A stretch of DNA of 64,000 bases from Roseibium aggregatum IAM 12614 (GCF_000168975.1 NZ_AAUW01000017.1:62001-126000), one strand, 5' to 3'. Shown: positions 26,086-35,474, numbered from the stretch's first letter. Numbers and translations are program-made. The notes: generated by a model not told the origin, from the letters alone.

Positions 26086-26895
26086 ATGACAGACCGGATC
26101 AAACTCGTCACCTGGAACATCAATTCCGTGCGCTTGCGCATGCCGATTGTGGAACAGTTGATCGATGAAGTCGCACCGGATGTAATCTGCCTGCAGGAAA
26201 CCAAGTGCCCAGACGCAAATTTCCCGGAAAACGCCTTCCGCAAGGCGGGATACGAGCACATGGCCATCCACGGCCAGAAGGGCTACCACGGCGTGGCGAC
26301 GCTCTCCAGGCTGCCGCTCAGCAACATCGAGAAGCGTGATTTCTGCCAGGTTGGGGACAGCCGCCATGTGGCGGTGGACGTGCCCTTCAACGGCTCCAGC
26401 ATCCGGTTGCATAATTTCTATGTGCCGGCAGGCGGCGACGAGCCGGACCGCACGATCAACCCGAAATTCGGCCACAAGCTCGACTTCATGAACGAGATGC
26501 TGGGATGGCTGAAAGGCGAAGAAACCGCGAAACCCGCCATTCTGGTCGGCGACCTCAACGTCGCCCCTTACGAGCACGACGTCTGGTCGCACAAGAAGCT
26601 GCTGAAGGTCGTCTCGCACACGCCGGTCGAAACGGAGCTGTTCGAACAGGTCCGCGAGGCAGGCGGCTGGCTGGACGCTATGCGCCAGTTCACGCCTCTG
26701 GACGAAAAGCTCTACACCTGGTGGAGCTACCGGGCCAAGGACTGGTCCGCCGCCGACAAGGGCCGCCGCCTCGACCATGTCTGGGTATCCCAGCCGCTCG
26801 CCCCGCACGTCAAGGGCACCACGGTCCTGCGCGACGCACGCGGCTGGGAAAAGCCGTCCGACCACGCGCCCGTGATCGCGGAATTTGCGGTCTGA
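26086..26895 (+). CDS. xth: Exodeoxyribonuclease III
   Basis: A 269-residue Mg-dependent AP endonuclease/3'-5' exonuclease for base-excision repair. LVTWNINSVRLR, CLQETKCPD (metal-binding Glu), NFYVPAGGDE, GDLNVAPYEHDVW, RLDHVW and the final SDHAPVIAEF are all present. The ATG at 26086 is the family start; an ATG 12 codons earlier would overlap nothing but adds unconserved residues. Confidence 0.93.
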   Translation: MTDRIKLVTWNINSVRLRMPIVEQLIDEVAPDVICLQETKCPDANFPENAFRKAGYEHMAIHGQKGYHGVATLSRLPLSNIEKRDFCQVGDSRHVAVDVPFNGSSIRLHNFYVPAGGDEPDRTINPKFGHKLDFMNEMLGWLKGEETAKPAILVGDLNVAPYEHDVWSHKKLLKVVSHTPVETELFEQVREAGGWLDAMRQFTPLDEKLYTWWSYRAKDWSAADKGRRLDHVWVSQPLAPHVKGTTVLRDARGWEKPSDHAPVIAEFAV

Positions 26896-26904
26896 GTTCG
26901 GTTT

Positions 26905-26957
26905 GAGCAAGCAGCCCATCCTTCGAGACAGCGCTTCGCGCTTCCTCAGGATGAGGT
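26905..26957 (+). repeat. Intergenic repeat family 1, copy A
   Basis: 53 bases that recur at 45981-46033 with only two differences, and in inverted, more diverged form at 26996-27041 and 45928-45970. Within the unit, CCTCAGGATGAGG is a near-palindromic core. Confidence 0.85.
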
Positions 26958-26995
26958 CATCCTTGTTGCATATCCCCTGATTTGCCAAAACCAAA

Positions 26996-27041
26996 GCCTC
27001 ATCCTGAGGAGGACCGCAAGGTCCGTCTCGAAGGCTGGGCC
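26996..27041 (-). repeat. Intergenic repeat family 1, copy B (inverted)
   Basis: The reverse complement aligns with copy A at both ends (CCTTCGAGAC and CCTCAGGATGAGG) with a different middle (GGACCTTGCGGTCC). It forms an inverted pair with copy A. Confidence 0.8.
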
Positions 27042-27116
27042 GCGTACACGAAAAACCGCACCCGGACTGCCTAAACCTGGAAAAGCCTGCGCCATCGATC
27101 AGGCGCAGTGCTCGCC

Positions 27117-28091
27117 TCAAGGCGTCAAAATCACCTTGCCCTGCACCCGGCGCGCAGCGATTTCCTCCAGCGCCTGGGCGGTTTCTTCCAGCTTGTAGAC
27201 GCCGTGGATGTGCGGCTTCAGCTTGCCCTCGCCAACCCAGGTCAGAAGCTCCTTCATGTTGCGGCGGTGACCTTCCGGGTCTCTCTCGAGCGCCGCCCCC
27301 CAGAAGACGCCGCGAATGTCGCAACCCTTCAGCATGACGATATTGAGCGGGATCTTCGGGATATCGCCCGCGGCAAAACCGATCACCAGAAATCGCCCCT
27401 CCCAGGCTGTTGCCCGGATCGCCTGTTCCGACAGATCCCCGCCGACCGGGTCGTAAACCACGTCGACGCCCTTGCCGCCAGTCAGCTCCTTCAGGGTTTC
27501 CTTGAGCGGCTGAACCGAATAGTCGACCGTCATATGCGCGCCAAGCGAGCGGGCGAAGGCGAGTTTTTCTTTAGATGAGGCGCAGGCAATCACCTTTGCC
27601 CCCATGATCGCGGCAATTTCCACCGCCGCCTGGCCGACACCACCCGATGCGCCCAGAACGGCGACCGTTTCGCCCGGTTTCAATCCGGCGCGGTCGCGGT
27701 AGGCATGCAGCGTGGTGCCATAGGTCACCGTCAGACCCGCTGCGACTTCGAAGGAAATATCATCGGGCAGCGCGACAAGATCACTCGCGGCAACCACCAC
27801 TTTTTCCCGTGCAGCGCCCCAGCGCATGTAACCCACGACCCTGTCACCAGCAGAAACCCCGGTAACGCCTTCGCCCACCGTCTCGACCACACCGGCAAAT
27901 TCGGCACTTGGCGAAAACGGCATCTCCGGCTTGTACTGGTACTTGCCCCTGATGATCAGCGTATCGAAGAAATTGAGCGCGCAGGCCTTTACCCGCACCA
28001 CGACTTCACCCGGTCCGGCGACCGGATCGGCAATCTCTTCGACAACCAGACTGGAGGGCGGACCGAAGGTTTTGCAAAGACAGGCTTTCAC
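27117..28091 (-). CDS. Zinc-free MDR-family NADPH:quinone oxidoreductase
   Basis: A 324-residue medium-chain reductase of the quinone reductase type. PGEVVVRVKACALNFFDTLIIRG (N-terminal catalytic domain), FSPSAEFAGVVETVGEGV and the cofactor motif VAVLGASGGVGQAAVEIA are visible; the structural-zinc cysteines of alcohol dehydrogenases are missing. Family members reduce quinones or enoyl compounds with NADPH. A GTG start with GAGG upstream is used. It stands alone, divergent from the TrmH-like gene. Confidence 0.88.
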   Translation of the reverse strand: MKACLCKTFGPPSSLVVEEIADPVAGPGEVVVRVKACALNFFDTLIIRGKYQYKPEMPFSPSAEFAGVVETVGEGVTGVSAGDRVVGYMRWGAAREKVVVAASDLVALPDDISFEVAAGLTVTYGTTLHAYRDRAGLKPGETVAVLGASGGVGQAAVEIAAIMGAKVIACASSKEKLAFARSLGAHMTVDYSVQPLKETLKELTGGKGVDVVYDPVGGDLSEQAIRATAWEGRFLVIGFAAGDIPKIPLNIVMLKGCDIRGVFWGAALERDPEGHRRNMKELLTWVGEGKLKPHIHGVYKLEETAQALEEIAARRVQGKVILTP

Positions 28092-28256
28092 GGCATCCTC
28101 ATGCGTTTGAATGGGTCAAAGCGCCGGTCGCGCTGCGTTGATCAAGACGTTAGCAAGCCATGCAAGAAGCGGGAATTGGCTTTCCGGATAAGCTCAAAAC
28201 TTTCAGCTCTGGCGAAAGTCGGCTATGAGGCAGCCAAATCGAAAACGGACGAACTG

Positions 28257-28802
28257 ATGCGCGGATATTTTGCAATCGGGGCCGAGGGCCTCTCGAAACG
28301 GATGAACCTGGGCACCTTGATGCGCTCCGCCCATGCGTTCGGCGCCAATTTCTTCTTCACGGTGGATGCCGACCAAAAGCTGCGCAAGGCACCGCCCTCC
28401 GACACCTCGAAAAGCCCCGGTCACCTGCCGGTCTTCACCTGGGACAGCGTCGACACCATGGATCTGCCAAGGGGTTGCCAGCTTGTCGGCATCGAGTTGA
28501 CGGACGAATCGATCGAATTGCCGAGCTTCGGTCACCCGCTTCAGGCCGCCTACGTGCTGGGCCCCGAGCGCGGGTCGCTGTCACCGCAGATGCTGGAGCG
28601 CTGCGATCATGTGGTGAAGATCCCGACCAAATTCTGCATCAACGTTGCCATGGCCGGCGCAATCGTGATGTACGACCGTCACAGGGCCCTCGGCCGCTAC
28701 GCGGATCGCTCCATCACGGCAGGCGGCCCGAAAATCGAACGGCCGAAGCATGTCAGCGGCGGTCCGGTGATGCGCACGGGCCGCAAGGTTCCGGGAACCT
28801 GA
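28257..28802 (+). CDS. TrmH/SpoU-family RNA methyltransferase
   Basis: A 181-residue SPOUT-fold enzyme. Motif 1 is NLGTLMRSAHAFGA (about 17-30), motif 2 is AYVLGPERGSLS (about 99-110), and motif 3 is KIPTKFCINVAMAGAIVMYDR, the knot region. Such enzymes 2'-O-methylate rRNA or tRNA. The start MRGYFAIG is typical of the alphaproteobacterial subgroup; no strong ribosome-binding site is seen. Confidence 0.87.
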   Translation: MRGYFAIGAEGLSKRMNLGTLMRSAHAFGANFFFTVDADQKLRKAPPSDTSKSPGHLPVFTWDSVDTMDLPRGCQLVGIELTDESIELPSFGHPLQAAYVLGPERGSLSPQMLERCDHVVKIPTKFCINVAMAGAIVMYDRHRALGRYADRSITAGGPKIERPKHVSGGPVMRTGRKVPGT

Positions 28803-28863
28803 GCCGGCAGCACCCAACTATCGGGTCTTCAAAATCCCGGAAAAGCAGCCGTCCCGAACCGGA

Positions 28864-29436
28864 TCAGTCCACATCCACGGAGGAATCGGTTTCCAGAAGC
28901 TGGCGCAACCGGCCGAAGGCAAGCCTGATGCGCGATTTGACCGTCCCGAGCGGCAAACCGGTGTATTCGGCAATTTCGCTGTGGGACTGTCCTGCAAAAA
29001 AAGCCAGACGAACGACATTCCGCTGCTCTTCGGGCAACTGCGACAAAGCGGCACGCACCCGGTTTTCCCGCAGCCTTGCATCCATCTCTTCGGCGATGTC
29101 CGGCAAGGGCGTCGGCTGCAGGGAGGGATCCTCCGGATCGAGCGCCGCGGACTTCTGGCGGCGAATCCTGTCGATCCGCCGGTTACGGGCGACACGGAAC
29201 AACCAGGTGCTGGCATTTGATTTTTTCGGATCGAACAAATCCGCCTTGCGCCACAACGTCATCATGACGTCCTGGGCAACTTCCTCAGCCAGAGCCTCGT
29301 CGGCTCCCTGCTTCATGAGATAACCCTTCAGGCGCGGCGCAAAGTGATCGAACAGCTCGATAAAAGCCGCCCTGTCCCGGTCTTTCGCCACTTTGACAAT
29401 GAGATCGGAAAAATACTGCACCTGCGTCAAAGACAA
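28864..29436 (-). CDS. ECF-type RNA polymerase sigma factor
   Basis: 190 residues with region 2 (FIELFDHFAPRLKGYLMKQG through TWLFRVARNRRIDRIRRQ, about 25-92) and region 4 (LPEEQRNVVRLAFFAGQSHSEIAEYTGLPLGTVKSRI, about 133-170). It resembles the RpoE group that pairs with zinc-binding ChrR anti-sigma factors in alphaproteobacteria and responds to singlet oxygen, but no anti-sigma gene lies on either side. The start is probably TTG, 5 bases after GGGGG. Confidence 0.88.
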   Translation of the reverse strand: MSLTQVQYFSDLIVKVAKDRDRAAFIELFDHFAPRLKGYLMKQGADEALAEEVAQDVMMTLWRKADLFDPKKSNASTWLFRVARNRRIDRIRRQKSAALDPEDPSLQPTPLPDIAEEMDARLRENRVRAALSQLPEEQRNVVRLAFFAGQSHSEIAEYTGLPLGTVKSRIRLAFGRLRQLLETDSSVDVD

Positions 29437-29690
29437 TCAATCCCCCTGCCGATCCATCTTCTTTATCAGGTTCGACATAATTCGAAAGGGGGGTCAAGCA
29501 GGTCTGCCACACTGTTGCCGCGTTTAAACGCAAAGCGATAAGATTGGTGCACGCACCGAAAACAGAAAAACAATTGCCCGGCTTCAACCCTTTCGTAACC
29601 CGCTTTAAGTTATCATTAAAGCAAGGTTTATATGTCAGACGGCAATTGAACTAAATTTGACGGAAACTCAAATCCAACGGTGTGGAGATG

Positions 29691-30197
29691 ATGAAAGCAA
29701 AATCGCTGGTTCTGGCCATCGCAGGTCTTGCCGTTTCGAGTGCAGCGGCTTTCGCACAAACCCCGACACTTCTGAAGCAGCACAAGGACTGGGCAGCCTA
29801 TGCGCTGACCAGCGGCGGCGGCAAGGTGTGCTACGCGCTCACCAAACCGACCACGTTGCTTCCCGGAGATCGTAATCACGGGGATGTATTCTTTTTCGTG
29901 ACCACCCGCCCGGCGGAAGGCGTTTCGTCCGAGCCGAGCTTGCTGGTTGGTTATCCTTTCAAGGACAAATCCTCGGTCAGCGTCGATATTGACGGTAAGG
30001 GCTTCACGCTCTTCACCAACAATGACGGGGCCTGGGTCGAAAACGCTGCAACCGAAGCGCAACTGGTCGCTGCCATGAGGGCAGGCCGGGAAATGACGGT
30101 GTCCGGCGAATCCAGCCGTGGGACCCGTACCACCTACAAGTTCTCTCTGTCCGGCGTCACTGCCGCGATCGACGATTCCACCGCTGCCTGCCGCTAA
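29691..30197 (+). CDS. IalB-family exported protein
   Basis: 168 residues with a signal peptide (SLVLAIAGLAVSSAAAFAQ, cleavage about residue 22) and an invasion-associated-locus-B fold: WAAYALTSGGGKVCYALTKP, FFFVTTRPAEGV, GKGFTLFTNNDGAWV and AMRAGREMTVSGESSRGT. Function in non-pathogens is unknown, probably envelope stress. Three possible starts (GTG 29682, ATG 29688, ATG 29691) crowd against GGAG; the last has the best spacing. Confidence 0.82.
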   Translation: MKAKSLVLAIAGLAVSSAAAFAQTPTLLKQHKDWAAYALTSGGGKVCYALTKPTTLLPGDRNHGDVFFFVTTRPAEGVSSEPSLLVGYPFKDKSSVSVDIDGKGFTLFTNNDGAWVENAATEAQLVAAMRAGREMTVSGESSRGTRTTYKFSLSGVTAAIDDSTAACR

Positions 30198-30501
30198 CGC
30201 GTTCAGGCGTTGGCTTCTCCGGCTTTCCCCTGCAATTGCAGGGCGAAAGGCCGAAGCCGGCAGGTGGTTTCCTCTCAAATTCGACTTTACCCCGGACGGG
30301 CTCCTTGGCCTTTCCGGGCCGTTGCTGTTTGGCGTAAACACGTCTGCATAGCTCCCCTGCACGTCAGCAAACTTGATTTTCAGCGCTTTTTGTGGTGTTA
30401 GGTGCGCTTGAAATCAGACCTGCGAGACAGGCACCCGGCGACCGCGCCGTCTTGTAACAAGACGCTCAACGACCTTGCCGGACGAGATTACGGATCACGA
30501 C
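30198..30501. other. Intergenic region before rlmN with two palindromes
   Basis: About 300 bases without a gene. It holds CCCTGCAATTGCAGGG (30228-30243, perfect, with partly paired flanks) just after the IalB-like gene, and CGTCTTGTAACAAGACG (30448-30464) about 40 bases before rlmN. Confidence 0.6.
30448..30464. promoter_or_regulatory. Palindrome upstream of rlmN, candidate operator
   Basis: Perfect 8-bp arms (30448-30455 and 30457-30464) around a single central A, 38 bases before the rlmN start. Confidence 0.4.
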
Positions 30502-31725
30502 ATGGCAATTACGCTCGACATCGCTCGGGACAATCCGAACGCGCAAACCGTTTCAGCCGCAGCCGCCGCCGTTCTGCCCGGCGAAGACAAGCCGACGCTG
30601 ATCGGCCTGTCGCGCGAGGAACTGGGCGAGGCACTCGGCACCATCGGCGTGCCGCAGAAACAGTGGCGCATGCGCGCCTCGCAGCTCTGGCACTGGCTTT
30701 ATGTGCGCGGCGTTTCCGACTTTGCGCAGATGACGAACATCGCCAAGGATCTGCGCCAGAAACTGGACGAGGCTTTCACGATTGCCCGCCCGGAAATCGT
30801 TTCCGAGCAGATCTCCGTTGACGGCACCCGCAAATGGCTGTTCCGCTTTCCGGCGCGTGGTGCCGGCCGCCCGGTCGAGGTCGAAACCGTCTATATTCCC
30901 GAAGAAGGCCGCGGCACGCTCTGCGTTTCTTCCCAGGTCGGCTGCACGCTGACCTGCACCTTCTGCCACACGGGCACCCAGAAGATGGTTCGCAATCTGA
31001 CGGCTGAAGAAATTCTGTCACAGATCCTGATTGCCCGCGACCGGCTGGGTGATTTCCCGCATGCGGACACGCCTCAGGGTGCCATCGTGCCGTCCGAAGG
31101 CAGGCTGGTGACCAACATCGTCATGATGGGCATGGGTGAGCCGCTCTACAATTTCGACAACGTCAAGAAGGCGCTGCTGATCGCGTCCGATGGCGACGGC
31201 CTGTCGCTTTCCAAGCGCCGCATCACCCTGTCGACCTCCGGTGTCGTGCCGGAAATCTTCCGCACCGGTGAAGAAATCGGCTGCATGCTGGCCATCTCCC
31301 TGCATGCGGTCCGCGACGAACTGCGCGATGTGCTGGTGCCGATCAACAAGAAATGGAACATCAAGGAACTGCTGGACGCCTGCCGGCAGTATCCGGGCCT
31401 GTCCAACGCCAAGCGCATTACGTTCGAATATGTGATGCTGAAGGGCGTCAACGACAGCAACAAGGACGCGCTTGAGCTTGTGCGCCTGCTCAAGGGCATT
31501 CCGGCCAAGATCAACCTGATCCCCTTCAACCCGTGGCCAGGCACCGACTACGAATGCTCCGACTGGGAGCGGATCGAGGAATTCGCCGACATCGTCAACC
31601 GGGCCGGCTATGCCTCTCCCATCCGTACACCGCGCGGCCGCGATATATTTGCCGCCTGCGGCCAGCTCAAATCGGCGTCCGAGCGCATGCGCAAGAAGGA
31701 CCGCGAGGCCCTGGCGGCCTCCTGA
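30502..31725 (+). CDS. rlmN: Dual-specificity 23S rRNA/tRNA adenine C2-methyltransferase
   Basis: A 407-residue radical-SAM enzyme that methylates A2503 of 23S rRNA and A37 of some tRNAs. The [4Fe-4S] motif CTLTCTFC (CxxxCxxC, about residues 148-155), [33 protein letters not shown] and the second catalytic cysteine in FAACGQL (about residue 389) are all present. I use the ATG at 30502; a TTG 9 codons upstream is possible. A strong terminator follows. Confidence 0.95.
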   Translation: MAITLDIARDNPNAQTVSAAAAAVLPGEDKPTLIGLSREELGEALGTIGVPQKQWRMRASQLWHWLYVRGVSDFAQMTNIAKDLRQKLDEAFTIARPEIVSEQISVDGTRKWLFRFPARGAGRPVEVETVYIPEEGRGTLCVSSQVGCTLTCTFCHTGTQKMVRNLTAEEILSQILIARDRLGDFPHADTPQGAIVPSEGRLVTNIVMMGMGEPLYNFDNVKKALLIASDGDGLSLSKRRITLSTSGVVPEIFRTGEEIGCMLAISLHAVRDELRDVLVPINKKWNIKELLDACRQYPGLSNAKRITFEYVMLKGVNDSNKDALELVRLLKGIPAKINLIPFNPWPGTDYECSDWERIEEFADIVNRAGYASPIRTPRGRDIFAACGQLKSASERMRKKDREALAAS

Positions 31726-31750
31726 GGCAACCTTCCCTCCTGAACGAAAA

Positions 31751-31778
31751 ACGGCGGCCTTTGGAGCCGCCGTTTTTG
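31751..31778 (+). terminator. Intrinsic terminator of rlmN
   Basis: ACGGCGGC (31751-31758) pairs with GCCGCCGT (31766-31773), followed by T residues. Confidence 0.88.
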
Positions 31779-31806
31779 TTTGATCAGAAATCCTCAAGGC
31801 AATCTG

Positions 31807-31829
31807 AAAAAAAGACCGCCCGCAGGCGG
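31807..31829 (-). terminator. Terminator of the molybdenum hydroxylase operon
   Basis: On the minus strand CCGCC and GGCGG (31825-31829 and 31816-31820) form a short stem followed by a T-run (31813-31807), 26 bases past the stop of the large subunit. Confidence 0.7.
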
Positions 31830-31854
31830 CCTTTCTCTTTTCTTTTCGCAAGGC

Positions 31855-34041
31855 TCAGACCAGACCGGCCTTAGCCAGCGGCAGGCTGGTTGCCCATTCG
31901 CCCTTGGCAGCGGCGATCGCGTTGGCGACGGCCGGACCGATTGGCGGCGTGCCGGGCTCGCCGATACCGGTCGGCGCTTCGTTCGAGGGAACAATATGCA
32001 CCTCGATCTCCGGCATGTCGGACATCCGGATCGGCTCGTAGGTGTCGAAGTTGGTTTCTTCGACAACGCCGTCAACCAGCGTCACCTGGTTGCGCAGGAT
32101 AGCGCCGAGACCGTAGCCGATGCCGCCCTCGACCTGCGCGCGGATATTGTCCGGGTTGATCGGCGTGCCGCAGTCGACTGCGGCCGTCACCTTTTCCACC
32201 TTCACCGTGCCATCTTCGCGGAAGGAGATTTCCGCCACTTCCGCCACATAGGAGCCGAAGGACTTGTGCACGGCGACGCCGCGGTGACGTCCTTCAGGCA
32301 AGGGTGTGTCCCACCCGGCCTTTTCGGCAGCCAGCTTCAACACGCCCACCTTGCGCGGATCGTCCTTGATCATCTCGAGACGATAGGCAACCGGATCCTT
32401 GCTTGCTTCCTTGGCCAGACGGTCGATCATGGTTTCCATGACATAGGCCGTATGGGTGTGCCCCACCGAGCGCCACCACAGCACCGGCACCTTCGTGTCC
32501 TGGAAGGACTGGTCCATGTTCATGAGCGGGAACGCATAGGTCGTATCATGCGCGCCTTCGGTCATGTTGTGGTCGACACCGTCCTTCATCAGCATGGCTT
32601 CGAAGGGCGTGCCCTTGACGATGGACTTGGCCGCGATGTTGTACTTGAACGCCGTCACGTTGCCTTGCTCGTCAAGACCGACCCGTAGCCGGTGAGCCGA
32701 CATCGGACGGTAGTATCCGCCGGCCATGTCGTCCTCACGCGTCCAGACGATCTTCACCGGAGCCGGCGCCATGCCGGCGGCCTGCATCGCCTTGGCCAGC
32801 GTGGTGATTTCCACGACCGGATGCGCATCGGCCTGAGCCCGGCGCCCGAAGGATCCACCGGCCCACAGGGTGTTGATCTTCACCTTCTCGAACGGAATGC
32901 CGAGCACGGTGGCTGCCACGTTGTGGTCGATGGTTGGGATCTGGGAAGCAAACCAGAATTCCGCTGTTTCGCCGTCGAACATCATCGCGATATCCAGCGG
33001 CTCCATCGCACCATGGGCCAGGAACGGGAAATCGTATTCCGCTTCGATGACCCTGGCCGAAGCCTCCAGTGCCGCGTCGACGTCTCCGTCCTCGCGAACC
33101 TTCACACCCGGCCTGGTGGTCATATCCTTGAGTTCCGCGATCATCGCATCGCTGGACCGGGTTTCTGCTTCGGCATCGTCCCACTCGATCTCAAGCAGGG
33201 AACGCCCCTTGATCGCCGGCCAGGTGGAGGTTGCAATCACCGCGACCCCGTTCGGGATCTGCAGCACATTGACGACACCCGGCACCTTCTTTGATTCGGC
33301 GGCGTCGAACGACTTCACCTTGCCACCAAAACGGGGCGAGCGGGCAACAACGGCAACCAGCAGATCGTCGCGCTGGAAGTCCATTGTGTAGGTCCTCGGC
33401 GCACCGACGGTCTTGTTCTTGACGTCGAGACGCGGGAAGGACTTGCCGATGTAGACCCACTGGTCCGGTGTCTTCAGCGTCGGTTCTGCCGGAACGGCCT
33501 CGTTGGCAGCAAGACCCGCCAGCTCGCCCAGGGTCGCGGACTTGTCCGCACCATGGGAAACGACACCACCAGACACGGTTATTTCACGAGCCGGAACGCT
33601 CCATTTTTTTGCGGCAGCGGCAACAATCATTGCCTTTGCCGCGGCACCGGCCTGACGATACTGCAGGAACGAGTTTGCCATGGCCGTGGAACCGCCCGTG
33701 CCCTGCACGCCGAACAGCGAATTGGCATAGACCTGCGGATTGGACGGCGCGAATTCGACAGTGACCTGCTCCCAGGAAGCGTCGAGTTCGTCGGCGACCA
33801 GACTGCACAGACCACTGGCCGTGCCCTGTCCCATGTCGAAGTGCTTGGACAGGACCACGACCGTATTGTCCGGACGGATGTGAACGAACGGCTGGATGAA
33901 CTCGCCTTCAGCGGCCGAGGCGGTGGCGCGCGGCAGGTTCATGGCAAGGACGAGGCCGCCGACGGTGCCGGCGGAAATCTTCAGGAAGCTGCGCCGGGTC
34001 GGCATTGCGGCTTTCAGCGGTTGTTGCAGGAGATGCAGCAT
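31855..34041 (-). CDS. Molybdenum hydroxylase large subunit (IorB-like, Tat-exported)
   Basis: 728 residues of the xanthine dehydrogenase/aldehyde oxidase superfamily, isoquinoline 1-oxidoreductase beta type. A twin-arginine signal (PTRRSFLKISAG, about 14-25) begins the chain. Moco-binding landmarks are FDMGQGTASGL, GVQGTGGSTAM, WAGGSFGRR and GIGEPGTPPIGPAVANAI, whose Glu is the usual catalytic base. GGAGG lies 8 bases upstream. It follows the [2Fe-2S] subunit by 3 bases. Such enzymes hydroxylate N-heterocycles or aldehydes with water; electrons usually go to a periplasmic cytochrome, which is not encoded here. Confidence 0.9.
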   Translation of the reverse strand: MLHLLQQPLKAAMPTRRSFLKISAGTVGGLVLAMNLPRATASAAEGEFIQPFVHIRPDNTVVVLSKHFDMGQGTASGLCSLVADELDASWEQVTVEFAPSNPQVYANSLFGVQGTGGSTAMANSFLQYRQAGAAAKAMIVAAAAKKWSVPAREITVSGGVVSHGADKSATLGELAGLAANEAVPAEPTLKTPDQWVYIGKSFPRLDVKNKTVGAPRTYTMDFQRDDLLVAVVARSPRFGGKVKSFDAAESKKVPGVVNVLQIPNGVAVIATSTWPAIKGRSLLEIEWDDAEAETRSSDAMIAELKDMTTRPGVKVREDGDVDAALEASARVIEAEYDFPFLAHGAMEPLDIAMMFDGETAEFWFASQIPTIDHNVAATVLGIPFEKVKINTLWAGGSFGRRAQADAHPVVEITTLAKAMQAAGMAPAPVKIVWTREDDMAGGYYRPMSAHRLRVGLDEQGNVTAFKYNIAAKSIVKGTPFEAMLMKDGVDHNMTEGAHDTTYAFPLMNMDQSFQDTKVPVLWWRSVGHTHTAYVMETMIDRLAKEASKDPVAYRLEMIKDDPRKVGVLKLAAEKAGWDTPLPEGRHRGVAVHKSFGSYVAEVAEISFREDGTVKVEKVTAAVDCGTPINPDNIRAQVEGGIGYGLGAILRNQVTLVDGVVEETNFDTYEPIRMSDMPEIEVHIVPSNEAPTGIGEPGTPPIGPAVANAIAAAKGEWATSLPLAKAGLV

Positions 34042-34044
34042 GGC

Positions 34045-34506
34045 TCAGGCCTCCATCTTGTCTGAAGCAAGGTGGATGGCCTTGCGGATCCGGGCATAGG
34101 TGGCGCAGCGGCATACGTTGCCGTCCATGGCGGCGTCGATGTCCTCGTCCGTCGGCTTGGGCGTTTCTGCCAGCAAGGCCGTCGCAGCCATGATCTGGCC
34201 GGACTGGCAGTAACCGCATTGCGGCACGTCCAGCTCGTTCCAGGCGGCCTGGACAGCGGCAGCCGCCTTGCCGTCGATACCTTCGATGGTGGTGATTTCG
34301 GCGCCTTCAAGGTCACCGACGAATGTCTGGCAGGAACGGATCGGGACCCCGTCCAAGTGAACCGTGCAGGCACCGCAAGAGGCGATACCGCAACCGAACT
34401 TCGTCCCCGTCATTCCCAGCTCGTCGCGTAAAGCCCACAACAGAGGGCTTTCGGGATCCGCGTCGAGCGTGCGCGTTTCCCCGTTGATTTTTAATGTCAC
34501 TGACAT
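34045..34506 (-). CDS. Molybdenum hydroxylase [2Fe-2S] small subunit (IorA-like)
   Basis: 153 residues with two ferredoxin-type centres. The plant-type cluster ligands are in [11 protein letters not shown] and a later Cys in PIRSCQTF (about residues 40-62). The second helical cluster has QCGYCQSGQ and NVCRCATY (about 98-135). It passes electrons from the Moco subunit. It has no signal peptide of its own and is probably carried out through the Tat pathway by its partner. The ATG at 34506 has GGAG upstream. First gene of the operon. Confidence 0.92.
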   Translation of the reverse strand: MSVTLKINGETRTLDADPESPLLWALRDELGMTGTKFGCGIASCGACTVHLDGVPIRSCQTFVGDLEGAEITTIEGIDGKAAAAVQAAWNELDVPQCGYCQSGQIMAATALLAETPKPTDEDIDAAMDGNVCRCATYARIRKAIHLASDKMEA

Positions 34507-34549
34507 GAGGAGGCGTCTCCTTTGGCTGGCCAATTCTGGCTAAAGGATG

Positions 34550-34607
34550 TAAACTACACCGTGCAGTTTAGTTCGGAACTGCACGTCTGTAAACGCCAGA
34601 GTTTACA
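34550..34607. promoter_or_regulatory. TetR-type operator cluster between the hydroxylase operon and its regulator
   Basis: A 21-base near-perfect palindrome (34550-34570; arms TAAACTACAC and GTGCAGTTTA, one mismatch) overlaps a second inverted repeat, GTGCAGTT (34561-34568) with AACTGCAC (34577-34584). A third, TGTAAAC (34588-34594) with GTTTACA (34601-34607), follows. This fits binding of the divergent TetR protein to control both directions. Confidence 0.65.
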
Positions 34608-34687
34608 TAGGGCGCGAATTTTGGGATTAAAGAGGCGGGGGTCCTGTCGTCTGACAGATAATGCAACGGGGTAGATATGAGTAGGTA

Positions 34688-35308
34688 ATGTCCGTATCGG
34701 ATCAGAAAAAGAAGCAGATCGTTCAGGCTGCAATCGCGGAGTTTCAGGAAAAGGGCTATGCCGGAGCCAGCATGGACCGGATTTCCGAGCGAGCCCAGGT
34801 TTCCAAGCGCACGGTCTACAATCACTTTGAAAGCAAGGACGTGCTTTTCAAGGAGATCAACCAGTGCCTTGCCGACCAGATCAACTCGGCGCTTGAAGTC
34901 GCCTACGACCCGGCGGCGCCCATTCGCGACGCCCTGGTGCGTCTCGGCTGGGCCGAAGGCGAGCTGATGATCAACCCGTGTTTCATGAGCCTGGCCCGCA
35001 TGGTCATGAGCGAAACGATCCGCGATCCGGCCCTGGCAGCCGATATGGACAGCCGCATGACCAAGATCTCCGTCTTTACCGAGTTCATGGAACGCGCCAC
35101 CCGCGAAGGCAAGCTCACCGCCGACGACTCCTCCCTCGCAGCAAGCCAGTTTCTCGGCCTGATCAAGGCCCGCTCATTCTATCCGAACATCCACAGCGGC
35201 CGGGTGACCACCCGCCCCGAGATGGAACGGATCATCGAGGAAAGTGTCGATATGTTCCTGGCCCGATACGGCGCCAAGGCAACCGCGCAAACGGCGGCGG
35301 CACAGTAA
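34688..35308 (+). CDS. TetR-family transcriptional regulator
   Basis: 206 residues. The helix-turn-helix region is SMDRISERAQVSKRTVYNHFESKDVLF (about 27-53), followed by a helical ligand-binding domain of the AcrR type. It is divergent from the molybdenum hydroxylase operon and palindromic sites lie between, so it probably represses iorA/iorB-like genes and itself. The inducer would be the aromatic or heterocyclic substrate (inference). Confidence 0.9.
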   Translation: MSVSDQKKKQIVQAAIAEFQEKGYAGASMDRISERAQVSKRTVYNHFESKDVLFKEINQCLADQINSALEVAYDPAAPIRDALVRLGWAEGELMINPCFMSLARMVMSETIRDPALAADMDSRMTKISVFTEFMERATREGKLTADDSSLAASQFLGLIKARSFYPNIHSGRVTTRPEMERIIEESVDMFLARYGAKATAQTAAAQ

Positions 35309-35474
35309 CAGGCACCCTCCGCAAATCTCCGATATGGCAGTTCGGCCCGCGTAGAACGAAACGCGACGAAATGAGTGCATCGCAGGGCTTGCGCCGTCCA
35401 GAGAACCGGCTAAATTGCCGCAAATTTTCATCGGCGGGCAACCGCCAGGAACAGCGAACTGGATTTTTCCCAAA

